A stretch of 34,233 nucleotides of DNA from NCBI GenBank assembly GCA_051275515.1, contig JBNMOT010000015.1, positions 1 to 34,233 of the forward strand, written 5' to 3'. Source of the stretch: Oleispira sp051275515 (GTDB lineage: Bacteria; Pseudomonadota; Gammaproteobacteria; Pseudomonadales; Oceanobacteraceae). The translations under genes and the position numbers were made by a program. The notes beneath the pieces were generated by a model. That model had not been told where the DNA came from and did no database searches. It saw only the letters and a program-made list of their open reading frames with translations. Shown piece by piece: positions 24,909-31,889 of the stretch (the first letter of the stretch is position 1; each line of letters opens with the position of its first letter).

Positions 24909-25919
24909 TTGTCTGTCCCCTCTGACCTTCGTACTGAATACGGCTCATTAATGTATTTTACCCAGCAGGTTGAAGCTCTGGGTGGTCACGCCCAAAACAT
25001 TGCCCAAGGGGTTGGTTTTGATTTAAACGATTTAACCCACTCACACACGTCTTTAAGCCATGAAACCTATTGTGATTTGTTAGAAGCGGCAGCCACAGCC
25101 ACCCACTGTAAACACTTTGGATTATTGTTGGGGCAGCATAACGATATTGCCATGTTGGGAAGCTTGGGCCAGCTCACACTTAACTGCTCTACCCTTAAAG
25201 AAGCGGCCACTACCTTTATTCGCTATTTTAATATGGTGTCGCAAGGGGAGTTTTTTCGAATTGAAGTTGGCGCCAAAGATCACTTTTTAATTCGCGACGT
25301 TTTTTTGCCCGAGCCTTTTTTTAGCGTGCAGGCGCAAGACATCGCTTTGTATGAAAGTGTAAAAGTAGCACGGGCGATCATAGGCGATCACTGGCAGCCT
25401 TGCGGGGTATATTTTACGCACAAACCCGCCGACGTTCAGCCCTATCACGTTGCATTTAATTGCCCGTTGTATTTTAACCAAGAGTTTCAAGGTATTGCCA
25501 TTGCCAGTAAAGAAATGGTTATGCCCATTGCAAAAGCCAATGAGGAAAGCCGGCAAGCGTTAGAGAAAAAAGTGGCTAAAATGTATATGGAAAATAAAAA
25601 GTCCATTATAGAGCAAACTCAGCAAGCCATTACAGCAGGCATGATTACCGGAGACTGCAGTATTAACATGGTGGCCCACACATTAAACATTCACACACGT
25701 ACACTGCACCGAAAACTGGCACAACACGCCATCAGCTTTACCCACATATTAGAAGAGACTCGTAAAGATTTTGCTGAACATTTTGTAACCAAAACCTCTA
25801 TTAGTATTTTTGAAGTGAGCCAAATGCTGGGGTATAAAGACTCCACCTCATTGTCACGCGCTTATCAACGCTGGCATGGTTTCTCGCCCTCGGTTCACCG
25901 TAAGCAAGCGACATCATAG
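24909..25919 (+). CDS. AraC-family regulator with OruR-type N-terminal domain
   Basis: This 336-residue protein matches the AraC group that carries an arabinose-binding-like N-terminal domain (PF12625). It shows GLLLGQHNDIAMLGSLGQLTLNCSTLKEA and then a beta-rich region. The helix-turn-helix domain is at the C-terminus: CSINMVAHTLNIHTRTLHRK and FEVSQMLGYKDSTSLSRAYQRWHGFSP. It is divergent from the cytochrome-led catabolic cluster, with 165 bases between likely starts, and is the natural candidate to activate it. The TTG at 24909 is chosen because AGGA lies about 9 bases upstream; an ATG at 24951 is possible. It is the last chromosomal gene before the cassette array. Confidence 0.85.
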   Translation: MSVPSDLRTEYGSLMYFTQQVEALGGHAQNIAQGVGFDLNDLTHSHTSLSHETYCDLLEAAATATHCKHFGLLLGQHNDIAMLGSLGQLTLNCSTLKEAATTFIRYFNMVSQGEFFRIEVGAKDHFLIRDVFLPEPFFSVQAQDIALYESVKVARAIIGDHWQPCGVYFTHKPADVQPYHVAFNCPLYFNQEFQGIAIASKEMVMPIAKANEESRQALEKKVAKMYMENKKSIIEQTQQAITAGMITGDCSINMVAHTLNIHTRTLHRKLAQHAISFTHILEETRKDFAEHFVTKTSISIFEVSQMLGYKDSTSLSRAYQRWHGFSPSVHRKQATS

Positions 25920-25956
25920 TGATGGCTAATAGGCCTTCTAGTGCGCCTTCGGCAAG

Positions 25957-26060
25957 GTTAACGCCGCAATTTGCAGGCTGAGTTGGATGGCGACTTTTAT
26001 GCGTTTCTTTGCATAAATGGTAACAGTAAACGAAGATCTGCAAGATTGACTAGTTAAGGC
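25957..26060 (-). repeat. attC site at the distal end of the cassette array
   Basis: GGTTAACGCC at the left and GTTAAGGC at 26053-26060 form the outer cores. Inner arms AATTTGCAG (25969-25976) and CTGCAAGATT (26038-26047) pair with one bulge. It closes the cassette that holds YefM-YoeB. No further site was found to its left until the isolated pair near 10 kb. Confidence 0.5.
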
Positions 26061-26073
26061 CTTTAATCTATTC

Positions 26074-26092
26074 TGTACGGAATTGCCGTACA
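26074..26092. promoter_or_regulatory. Palindromic operator of the yefM-yoeB operon
   Basis: TGTACGG (26074-26080) and CCGTACA (26086-26092) are perfect inverted arms around 5 bases, 20 bases upstream of the antitoxin start. YefM is known to repress its own promoter through palindromes with a TGTACA core, and the TGTAC/GTACA ends fit that rule. Confidence 0.7.
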
Positions 26093-26111
26093 ACCTATAT
26101 TGGTGAATATT

Positions 26112-26384
26112 ATGGAAAATGTAAGTGTAAATAAATTTAGAGACAACTTAAAAAGCTATGTTGAACAAATAGTGGCGAATCATGTACCTCTTAAAGTAAC
26201 GCGACGTAGCGGTGAAGATTTTGTTGTGATGAGTGCAGATGACTGGGAACGAGAACAAGAAACGCTGTATGTACTGCAGAATAATAGCTTGATGGAACAA
26301 ATTGCTGCCTCAGCAAGTACGCATGCTAACAGGGGTGGATATAAGCCGACTAAGGAGGAGTTGGATGAGATCACTGGTCTTTGA
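26112..26384 (+). CDS. yefM: Antitoxin YefM (Phd/YefM family)
   Basis: This 90-residue antitoxin has the Phd/YefM fold: VSVNKFRDNLKSYVEQIV at the N-terminus, then PLKVTRRSGEDFVVMSADDWE, the DNA-binding and dimer region. The C-terminal part is flexible and would wrap the toxin. The ATG at 26112 follows GGTGA. The toxin gene overlaps its end by 20 bases, as usual for this operon. It is on the plus strand, opposite to the other cassettes. Confidence 0.9.
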   Translation: MENVSVNKFRDNLKSYVEQIVANHVPLKVTRRSGEDFVVMSADDWEREQETLYVLQNNSLMEQIAASASTHANRGGYKPTKEELDEITGL

Positions 26385-26634
26385 AGGAAATACATGGCGA
26401 GAATATGAAAATTTACGAGAAAAAGACCAAAAGCTCCATAAAGTACTGCACCGTCAGTTGAAGGAAATGCTTCGTGATAATCCTGCTGAAGGCACAGGCA
26501 AGCCAGAACCGCTTAAGCATAACCTAACCGGTTTATGGTCGAGACGACTTAGCCAAAAAGACAGATTAGTATACAAATTTGATGATGAGTATCTTTATAT
26601 CTTCGCTATTGGTGGACACTACGGCCAACATTGA
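26365..26634 (+). CDS. yoeB: Toxin YoeB (ribosome-dependent mRNA endonuclease)
   Basis: This 89-residue protein of the RelE superfamily is close to E. coli YoeB. It has GKPEPLKHNLTGLWSRRL, with the catalytic Glu and Arg, then DRLVY, and ends near GGHYGQH, with the catalytic His-Tyr. It cleaves mRNA in the ribosomal A site when not bound by YefM. The ATG at 26365 has AAGGAGGAG upstream. It differs from the E. coli protein only by a few residues at the ends and looks intact. In cassette arrays such pairs often act as stabilisers against cassette loss. Confidence 0.92.
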   Translation: MRSLVFEGNTWREYENLREKDQKLHKVLHRQLKEMLRDNPAEGTGKPEPLKHNLTGLWSRRLSQKDRLVYKFDDEYLYIFAIGGHYGQH

Positions 26635-26704
26635 GCCTTAACGTCCAACTCAGCGGTCAAATTGAGCGCAGCTAAATTTGGTCCAATGCAGTTGCTTGTT
26701 ACCT
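26635..26704 (-). repeat. attC site between yoeB and the endonuclease cassette
   Basis: Cores GCCTTAAC (26635-26642) and GTTACCT (26698-26704) enclose arms CAACTCAGCGGTCAAATT and AATTTGGTCCAATGCAGTTG, which pair with gaps. This is the usual imperfect attC palindrome with unpaired bases. Confidence 0.6.
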
Positions 26705-26711
26705 GTATTTT

Positions 26712-27611
26712 TCAACTATTAGGATATGTTTTCACTCTATTTGCGATTCGAACCCATGTTTCAACTCCTCGAGAAAGGCTTTCTTCTATTGACAACTCAT
26801 ATAACCCTCTAAATCTATAAAGAACCATACCTAAATTGCCTTTCACTCTTACAAAAACTACTCGTTTCGGCGAATCACCTGTGTGGCATTTAATATCATT
26901 CAGGATTTGTTCATTTTTAGCATTATCCGTTAAGTGTGAGGTCGTAATTATTTCTTCATTTTGTGATATTCGGTTATCCCATTCACCATCTTTAGGGGCT
27001 TTCTGAGCTATTGGGTTTAATCTAGGAAACCAGATAGCTGTGTTGACCTCATTTCGATGTATTACCAAACCTTTTTGACAACCTTTGTAACTGTAACCAA
27101 AACAATTACAAGCGTCTTTAATTTGTCTAAATTTCACATCATCAGCTATATCTATGTATCCCTTTTCAATATAAGTTTCTGATTTAAACTCAGCATTAAT
27201 ATCCCATTCATAAAAATCGCCAGATTTTTTTAAGCGGTGTACTTTAGATTTAATAACCTGAATGAGTCTATCTATATCAGAATTAATTTCTTGAATTGAT
27301 TTGTCAACATCGATTCGGTTTATTTCGTGGTTTGTAGCATTAACTATGTCAGCCTCTCGAATACTATCGACATCAACATTGGACTTATGATGAGGTTCAT
27401 CAACCTCGACATGTATAGCCAATTGAGGAAAGAACAAATCGGTCAATGCCCGGCCTTCAGGCCTAGAGACATATTGTTGAGTCACAAATTTAATATCAAG
27501 ATCATTGAGTAAATTTATTATTCTAGTGACAACATACTGTTCGTATTTCTTATGCTTCGTACGCGCTAATTGACGCACGATATATTCTTTTTTATCCAAG
27601 TAATTCTCCAT
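26712..27611 (-). CDS. Modification-dependent restriction endonuclease, PvuRts1I/AbaSI family
   Basis: This 299-residue protein matches the PvuRts1I/AbaSI layout end to end. The N-terminal Vsr-like nuclease domain starts with HKKYEQYVVTRIINLL. It carries the PD-(D/E)XK residues as Asp58 in LTDLFFPQL and the E69-x-D71-E72 of HVEVDEPHH. After a helical linker the C-terminal SRA-like domain runs from about 148 to the end. It includes CNCFGYSYKGCQKG, AIWFPRLNP, VVFVRVKG and YRFRGLYE, closing with RIANRVKTY. Family members cut DNA near 5-hydroxymethylcytosine or its glucosylated form, giving defence against T-even-like phages, and need no methylase partner; none is encoded here. The ATG at 27611 uses the attC core GTTAGGTG as its only ribosome-site-like sequence. 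It is a cassette gene. Confidence 0.85.
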   Translation of the reverse strand: MENYLDKKEYIVRQLARTKHKKYEQYVVTRIINLLNDLDIKFVTQQYVSRPEGRALTDLFFPQLAIHVEVDEPHHKSNVDVDSIREADIVNATNHEINRIDVDKSIQEINSDIDRLIQVIKSKVHRLKKSGDFYEWDINAEFKSETYIEKGYIDIADDVKFRQIKDACNCFGYSYKGCQKGLVIHRNEVNTAIWFPRLNPIAQKAPKDGEWDNRISQNEEIITTSHLTDNAKNEQILNDIKCHTGDSPKRVVFVRVKGNLGMVLYRFRGLYELSIEESLSRGVETWVRIANRVKTYPNS

Positions 27612-27618
27612 TTAAAAC

Positions 27619-27721
27619 ACCTAACGCCTATTTAAGAGGCAAAATATAGTTGGCTATAATAAGTGAACGGAGTGAACAAAAAGCCAACTGTATTTTGTCC
27701 TGCTTGAAATTCTTGTTATGT
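27619..27721 (-). repeat. attC site (103 bp) with near-perfect stem
   Basis: ACCTAAC (27619-27625) and GTTATGT (27715-27721) are the outer cores. Inner arms AGGCAAAATATAGTTGGCT and AGCCAACTGTATTTTGTCCT pair with one bulge and one mismatch around a loop holding GTGAACGGAGTGAAC. It is the clearest attC in the window together with that at 28499-28574. Confidence 0.85.
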
Positions 27722-27725
27722 GATT

Positions 27726-28475
27726 TTACAACTCACCTTGAATCCCACCGTTTTTTACTTTTTCCATATAATCTTTATCTGGAATTAAATCCTTGTTTTC
27801 TTTTGCTAAAAGAAGGGTTTTATCCATAATGGCTTTTGCATTTTTGGTTGAATATAACCAGAAACGATATGAGCCAATATACTCTTTCATGGCAGGTCTT
27901 AAGGCGCGTAATATAAAAGTAACGATTCTATTAGATTCATGTTCCAAGCTAGTCAAGTAATCATAGTACGTATAAAGAATGCTCTGTTGTTCTTCCCCTG
28001 TCTTTGAAACAAAACTATCCATACTTTTTAAATTGTTTTTCACAAACTCATTCAAATCTTTTCGATTTATATCCGTACTACTAAGATATAAAAGTGTTTC
28101 GAATATTTGTACTAGATTTATATCGTCGTATCCAAGTTGTAGTGAAAATTCATTAGGTAAGTGGGAGAAGCTTGGTGAATGAGCTTTTAGAATGTCGAAT
28201 TCATCACTTAAGAATGTTTTAGCAAGTAACTCGTGATCACCTTCTGTAATCCTTTCAGTTACTTCTATATGAGGCTTTATTGTATGCCTTAGTAAAATAA
28301 ACTCAGAAAATAGAATTCTATACGCTACATCAGAAATATAGCTAACAGCATAAATTTTCTGTTTTGTCTCTTTCGCTCGTCTGGCATAAAACTGCATCAA
28401 TATGATGGTAGAAGAAGCACCAAGAGTAGCTAAAAGAGGAATTATAAATTTTTCATTGAGAAAAAAATCTAGCAA
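27726..28475 (-). CDS. Unknown membrane-anchored cassette protein
   Basis: I do not recognise this 249-residue protein. One hydrophobic segment at about 9-28 (FIIPLLATLGASSTIILMQF) is followed by RRAKETKQK, so the N-terminus faces out and the rest is cytoplasmic. The body is rich in predicted helices and charged residues and has no known catalytic motif that I can see. The TTG start at 28475 is well supported by AAGGAAGGAG 6 bases upstream, and no ATG occurs until after the membrane segment. The stop is 4 bases from an attC site, so this is a single-gene cassette. A signalling or defence role is possible but unsupported. Confidence 0.65.
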   Translation of the reverse strand: MLDFFLNEKFIIPLLATLGASSTIILMQFYARRAKETKQKIYAVSYISDVAYRILFSEFILLRHTIKPHIEVTERITEGDHELLAKTFLSDEFDILKAHSPSFSHLPNEFSLQLGYDDINLVQIFETLLYLSSTDINRKDLNEFVKNNLKSMDSFVSKTGEEQQSILYTYYDYLTSLEHESNRIVTFILRALRPAMKEYIGSYRFWLYSTKNAKAIMDKTLLLAKENKDLIPDKDYMEKVKNGGIQGEL

Positions 28476-28498
28476 AGTTTACTCCTTCCTTGAGAATC

Positions 28499-28574
28499 AC
28501 ATAACGCCTTTATAACGGGCAAAGTGAGCAGCACTTTGCCCAGCCGAAGGCGCTCGTTGATAAACTTGTTATGT
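28499..28574 (-). repeat. attC site with perfect inner stem
   Basis: ACATAAC (28499-28505) and GTTATGT (28568-28574) are perfect inverted cores. The inner arms GGGCAAAGTG and CACTTTGCCC are exact complements. It lies just downstream of the RES-domain gene. Confidence 0.85.
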
Positions 28575-28594
28575 GTTTTTTATGATGGCCCGAC

Positions 28595-29359
28595 TTACTC
28601 AATGCTCTTCAACTCTTGGAAATCAAAGCTTATTTTTTTTGCTTCAAATATTGAACACCTAATTACAGTTGCCGAATCTAGATCAAAAAGACATATATTA
28701 TGGCCATCTGACAACGAGCTTTTGTATGCAATACCATCATAGCCTTTTGACTTTATAAATTCAGATATTATCTGAGTTGGTGCATACTCTGATTTTATAT
28801 CAGATGATTTTGTTGGCTTAGAGAAGGCGTTATCAATGTCAGACCAAACTGCCTTAACCTTTTTTTCTGTGGATGGCTCTTTAAAATAAAATTTTAAGTT
28901 GCCTTCTCCGTGCTCAACAGAGAAATCGAGGATTTTTAGGGCCCTGACTAATTTAAATTGACCGACCGATATTATTGCCCCTAGCCAAGGACGGACTTCA
29001 GCCATTGCAGTTTCTTTGTCGGTGGCAACATACAAGCATGGAATTCCTTTTGAATTTGCTCGCCCCTCGGTTGCACTATTTTCTAGTGGCTTCATTCGGC
29101 TTTCTGAGAAGGGAGCATGAAAATCATCGACATGTATTTCTTCGTCAGTATCAGGATCACGCTGATAGTATGGCCTCCATGAATGACCATTTTGAGCACG
29201 CCAAACAACCGAACCTTCCTTTAAAGGCGTTTCGCGATCCTTACAAGTGTCGATAATAGCATTGAGAAACTCTTTAGACTCATCATCCAGAATATAACGT
29301 TGCTTAGTATCTACAGAATATCTAAACTTTGAATAGCTACGCCAGGATTTAAAACTCAT
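28595..29359 (-). CDS. RES-domain protein (putative NAD-degrading toxin)
   Basis: About 254 residues with the RES fold (PF08808). It shows VVWRAQNG with the conserved Arg, and GRANSKGIPCLYVATDKETAMAEVRPW with the conserved Glu. QFKLVRALKILDF follows, and a later SEFIKSKGYDGIAYKSS supplies the third motif. RES toxins deplete NAD+ by phosphorolysis or hydrolysis and are normally held by a Xre antitoxin encoded just upstream. No Xre gene is visible in the 345 bases between this start and the next attC. The ATG at 29359 has AAGGA 6 bases upstream, so a reading from 29410 is rejected. At 254 residues it is longer than the roughly 150-residue RES toxins of Xre pairs. Confidence 0.8.
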   Translation of the reverse strand: MSFKSWRSYSKFRYSVDTKQRYILDDESKEFLNAIIDTCKDRETPLKEGSVVWRAQNGHSWRPYYQRDPDTDEEIHVDDFHAPFSESRMKPLENSATEGRANSKGIPCLYVATDKETAMAEVRPWLGAIISVGQFKLVRALKILDFSVEHGEGNLKFYFKEPSTEKKVKAVWSDIDNAFSKPTKSSDIKSEYAPTQIISEFIKSKGYDGIAYKSSLSDGHNICLFDLDSATVIRCSIFEAKKISFDFQELKSIE

Positions 29360-29394
29360 GCTGATTCCTTGTGGACACATAACAATACGTTTAT

Positions 29395-29545
29395 GGGACA
29401 AATGTCGCATAACATACTATCTGGGACAAAGGTGAAAATCGATTTCCCCTTTAATCTTCAAGTCGTTAGCGGCCCCTATAATTCTTTTAAGACATTACAG
29501 TCTATTACTAACAAAATAAAAAATAGGTAAAAGGACATTTGTCCC
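29395..29545. repeat. Inverted repeat pair GGGACAAATGTC upstream of the RES gene
   Basis: GGGACAAATGTC at 29395-29406 recurs as its exact complement at 29534-29545. Flanking bases (CGTTTA... and ...CAAACG) extend the match with a short gap. A partial third copy, GGGACAAA, lies at 29423-29430 beside a hairpin (arms about 29428-29439 and 29442-29453). The 556-base stretch 29360-29915 contains these, the attC at 29705 and no convincing gene. Confidence 0.55.
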
Positions 29546-29704
29546 TTAGCAAACGCCCTACCACTTAATTAGCCTACAATCCTTATCTCACCTGTCTTTT
29601 AGCCATATGAACTAAAACTGGATATACGACATCAATATCTGATCTATGACATATAAACAAAGAAATCAGTTAACAAATTTTCAACTCGTTTTGAAAAATA
29701 GCGC

Positions 29705-29763
29705 GCTTAACGCGCCTTACCCGCAGTCTTATTTACGGGCGGTCTTTAATGCACTTGTTAAAC
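29705..29763 (-). repeat. attC site (59 bp) with consensus cores
   Basis: GCTTAAC (29705-29711) fits RYYYAAC and GTTAAAC (29757-29763) fits GTTRRRY exactly. L-box-like GCGCCTTA and TAATGCAC pair at 6 of 8 positions, with a short inner CCCG/CGGG. It bounds the RES cassette on its 5' side. Confidence 0.6.
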
Positions 29764-29915
29764 GATTTACTAATCACACAATGTAACCGTGACAGCTGTT
29801 ATTACCAAAAAATATGGAACGTAGTGCTGGCCGAACTTCTCGGTAGTTAATGCAACCCATAAAAATAAAGCTTTTTTTTAAAGTATTCTTTTTTTTATAA
29901 TATATTTGGTCTGAC

Positions 29916-30098
29916 TCAATTGCTCCATTTTTTCTGAGAAAGCCCAATCACCCAGTATTGGCTGACAAGAACCAGCCATGCAAAGTACACTAATACATCT
30001 GGATAATCGTTTAACATTGAGTTATGTGACACGATTTTGCATAACTTCTTGTATCTAAGAGGGGCGGACGAAGAGAGATTTTTATTGAAGTCATCCAC
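29916..30098 (-). CDS. Possible small membrane protein of a cassette
   Basis: This 60-residue frame starts with GTG at 30098, preceded by CAGGGA, and lies 25 bases downstream of a good sigma70-like promoter (30123-30151). The middle (VLVYFAWLVLVSQYWVIGLS) could span the membrane once. I do not recognise it. A 27-residue frame from the ATG at 30094 is an alternative product of the same message. The cassette position between promoter and attC is the main support. Confidence 0.3.
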   Translation of the reverse strand: MDDFNKNLSSSAPLRYKKLCKIVSHNSMLNDYPDVLVYFAWLVLVSQYWVIGLSQKKWSN

Positions 30099-30122
30099 CT
30101 ATCCCTGTTAATGATTTCAACA

Positions 30123-30151
30123 ACAGTATAAGCACCTATCGCACTTGTCAA
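30123..30151 (-). promoter_or_regulatory. Sigma70-like promoter in the cassette array
   Basis: On the minus strand TTGACA (30151-30146) and TACTGT (30128-30123) are 17 bases apart. The region is related to the promoter at 12105-12133 (about 47 of 65 bases by eye), including a shared downstream GGATAG. The rest of 30152-30483 holds no gene. One short frame (about 30291-30374) may be a decayed 3' end. Confidence 0.5.
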
Positions 30152-30483
30152 ATCGAAATCAAATCAAGATCTATGTCGCTAAAATAGGCGTATATTTAAC
30201 GCAGAAGGTTTTCTTTTATTTTTCAATGACTTAATAATTAAGACTAAAAAATGATATGCGAACAGAAATTTTTATTGAAGGATGTCCTATTACGACAGGC
30301 GATGTTTAAAGTCTTGATAACCAAACTGTTTTACCACGGTCACCTCATCTGTTTCAGAATTCCAAAGCGCTAATGACTACTTGAGGAATATTGTCACCCA
30401 AATTTTCTTATTAACTTTAATCATGGGTTTTAATGTAGTTTGTTCTTGCCCCATACGACGTTCGTTCGTTGGTAAGAAGTACC

Positions 30484-30745
30484 TTATGAAATAAACGCCT
30501 CAATAACGCGACTAGAAGTATGACCCGAGAGTAAGCATAATAAATATCACATAATAACAACGCAGGCGGATAGGCTTTACGGCCTACATTTTTATTTTTG
30601 TATCGAGCATAGAAGTCAGAAACAGTTTTATCATTTTAAGCAAGTGATAAAGGCAATATTCAAACGCTTTACTACCTAGAACGTCTAAATAATTAATATC
30701 AAAGAAAACGCTTTGATTGAGATTGTCATCGAGGAAATTGGGCAT
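30484..30745 (-). pseudogene. Decayed IS1182-like transposase, N-terminal fragment
   Basis: Translating the minus strand from ATG at 30745 gives MPNFLDDNLNQSVFFDIN and then FEYCLYHLLK. A frame change then gives NDKTVSDFYARYKNKNVG and KAYPPALLLCDIYYAYSR, and another gives GHTSSRVIEAFIS followed by a stop. This order is the conserved N-terminus of IS1182-type transposases, including the YSRG-TSSR-IE motif. At least two frameshifts and the loss of everything downstream make it a remnant. The 85 bases between it and the next gene contain a GC-rich hairpin (about 30763-30786) but no clear attC or terminal repeat. Confidence 0.65.
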
Positions 30746-30830
30746 AAAGTTATCAGGTAAACGGCAGCGCGGCTTTATGCGCTGTCCAGTGGAGGCCGTC
30801 TTTGGGGACGTAACGAGTTTGATAAAATTT

Positions 30831-31418
30831 TTATGTTTTACACGCTAGTAAAAATTCCAAATGCTCCTGAAATACCTTTGCAGGAACTACAAACTGGTAG
30901 CCAATATCTGTAGTGACGACAAAGTCACCATAACTTTTAATATCTTGAGTGGTTCCACCAAAATTCTTTTTTACGATATTGAATGAGAACGCCTCCCCAG
31001 GCTCAACCACTATCTTTGGTAGCTCTGCGTCAGTGAAGCCTTCATGCAAAAACTTCAATTTTTGATTAGTTTCAGGTAATTGAACATGAAAGTTTTTAAT
31101 AAATGCTTTAATCATTGAATGGTTTTCTAGGTTAACACTAATTCCATTCATGAATCCGTGTAAAGGGTGATGCGCCATCGCCATACAAAGACTAACTTTT
31201 AGATTCGGCTTAGTCAGCTTATCGTTAATAAAATTAAGGCCTAGCAGTGTGGCGAAAAGCGCCAAGGATGTAACAATTGGCTCTATCTCTACTATACCGT
31301 TCAATGGAAAATTACTATCGATTAGCCAAAAAATAGAAGCTATTAGAGCGATTAAATTTGCAAATATAGCTAGAGCGAATTTAGTGTTTTCGCTTAGAAA
31401 ATTAAGGTATCGATTCAT
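30831..31418 (-). CDS. Unknown cassette protein with two N-terminal membrane segments
   Basis: This 195-residue protein is not recognised. Two hydrophobic helices (about 14-32 and 45-65) precede a soluble C-terminal domain that is beta-rich (LKVSLCMAMAHHPL, FIKNFHVQLPE, KIVVEPGEAFSFNIV). The pattern resembles the immunoglobulin-like beta domains often placed after a TM hairpin in phage-defence and immunity proteins, which is only a resemblance. The ATG at 31418 has AAGGG upstream. It follows the gene at 31444-31857 by 25 bases with no attC between, so the two form one cassette and probably one operon. No intact attC was found on its 3' side, where the IS remnant begins. Confidence 0.6.
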   Translation of the reverse strand: MNRYLNFLSENTKFALAIFANLIALIASIFWLIDSNFPLNGIVEIEPIVTSLALFATLLGLNFINDKLTKPNLKVSLCMAMAHHPLHGFMNGISVNLENHSMIKAFIKNFHVQLPETNQKLKFLHEGFTDAELPKIVVEPGEAFSFNIVKKNFGGTTQDIKSYGDFVVTTDIGYQFVVPAKVFQEHLEFLLACKT

Positions 31419-31443
31419 ATTTCCCTTGAAACATAACAGTGAA

Positions 31444-31857
31444 TTAGCTGCTTTCAACATTAGACTTATTTTTCATATCAATGAATACAGCTGTTATTGC
31501 AAATATTATAGCGATGCCAAAACCAAACACTCCAATATTTATACCAGCAACTAGTTTTTCTGTTCCATTAGAAAGAACCATCGAGCCGCCATAACTCTCT
31601 CGAGAATAGTAAGCAATCATAAAACCTAGGGTTATAAACATAGTTAGAATGCTTGCCGATAATATTTCTTTTTTAACCCAAATGAGCCAGATACTAAAAA
31701 TTCCGATTAAACAGTTGGTAGCCAATTGCCATACTTCATGCAATTTAGCATGTGCTCCCCATTCAGGATTAAAAACGTGTGTATCACTAATTTCAAAGAA
31801 AGGAACAACAAGAGCATAAAAAATCACTCCAACACTTACTAGTATTTTTTCTATCAT
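31444..31857 (-). CDS. Unknown four-helix small membrane protein of a cassette
   Basis: This 137-residue protein has four hydrophobic segments and a loop motif THVFNPEWGAHAKLHEVWQL. That HxFNPxWxxHAxxHE string is seen in small DoxX-like/DUF6640-type membrane proteins, so it probably belongs to that broad group; no function is known. The ATG at 31857 has AAAGGA 8 bases upstream. It is the first gene of a two-gene cassette with the one at 30831-31418. Confidence 0.65.
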   Translation of the reverse strand: MIEKILVSVGVIFYALVVPFFEISDTHVFNPEWGAHAKLHEVWQLATNCLIGIFSIWLIWVKKEILSASILTMFITLGFMIAYYSRESYGGSMVLSNGTEKLVAGINIGVFGFGIAIIFAITAVFIDMKNKSNVESS

Positions 31858-31889
31858 TATTTAAATCCTTTTAATAATATTAATTAAGA

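Noticed and set aside
29376..29471. Possible attC beginning CACATAAC upstream of the RES gene and ending GTTAGCG
   Set aside because: The two halves do not pair; the site at 29705-29763 has consensus cores and fits the cassette boundary better.
29403..29537. TGTC...GACA ends resembling a Tn7/Tn5053-type element
   Set aside because: The segment is only 135 bases, has no target duplication or transposase, and the ends are simply part of the 12-bp inverted repeat.
30291..30374. Short minus-strand frame ending in QFGYQDFKHRLS
   Set aside because: It looks like a decayed 3' end, but it is under 30 residues, broken by stops upstream and matches nothing I know.
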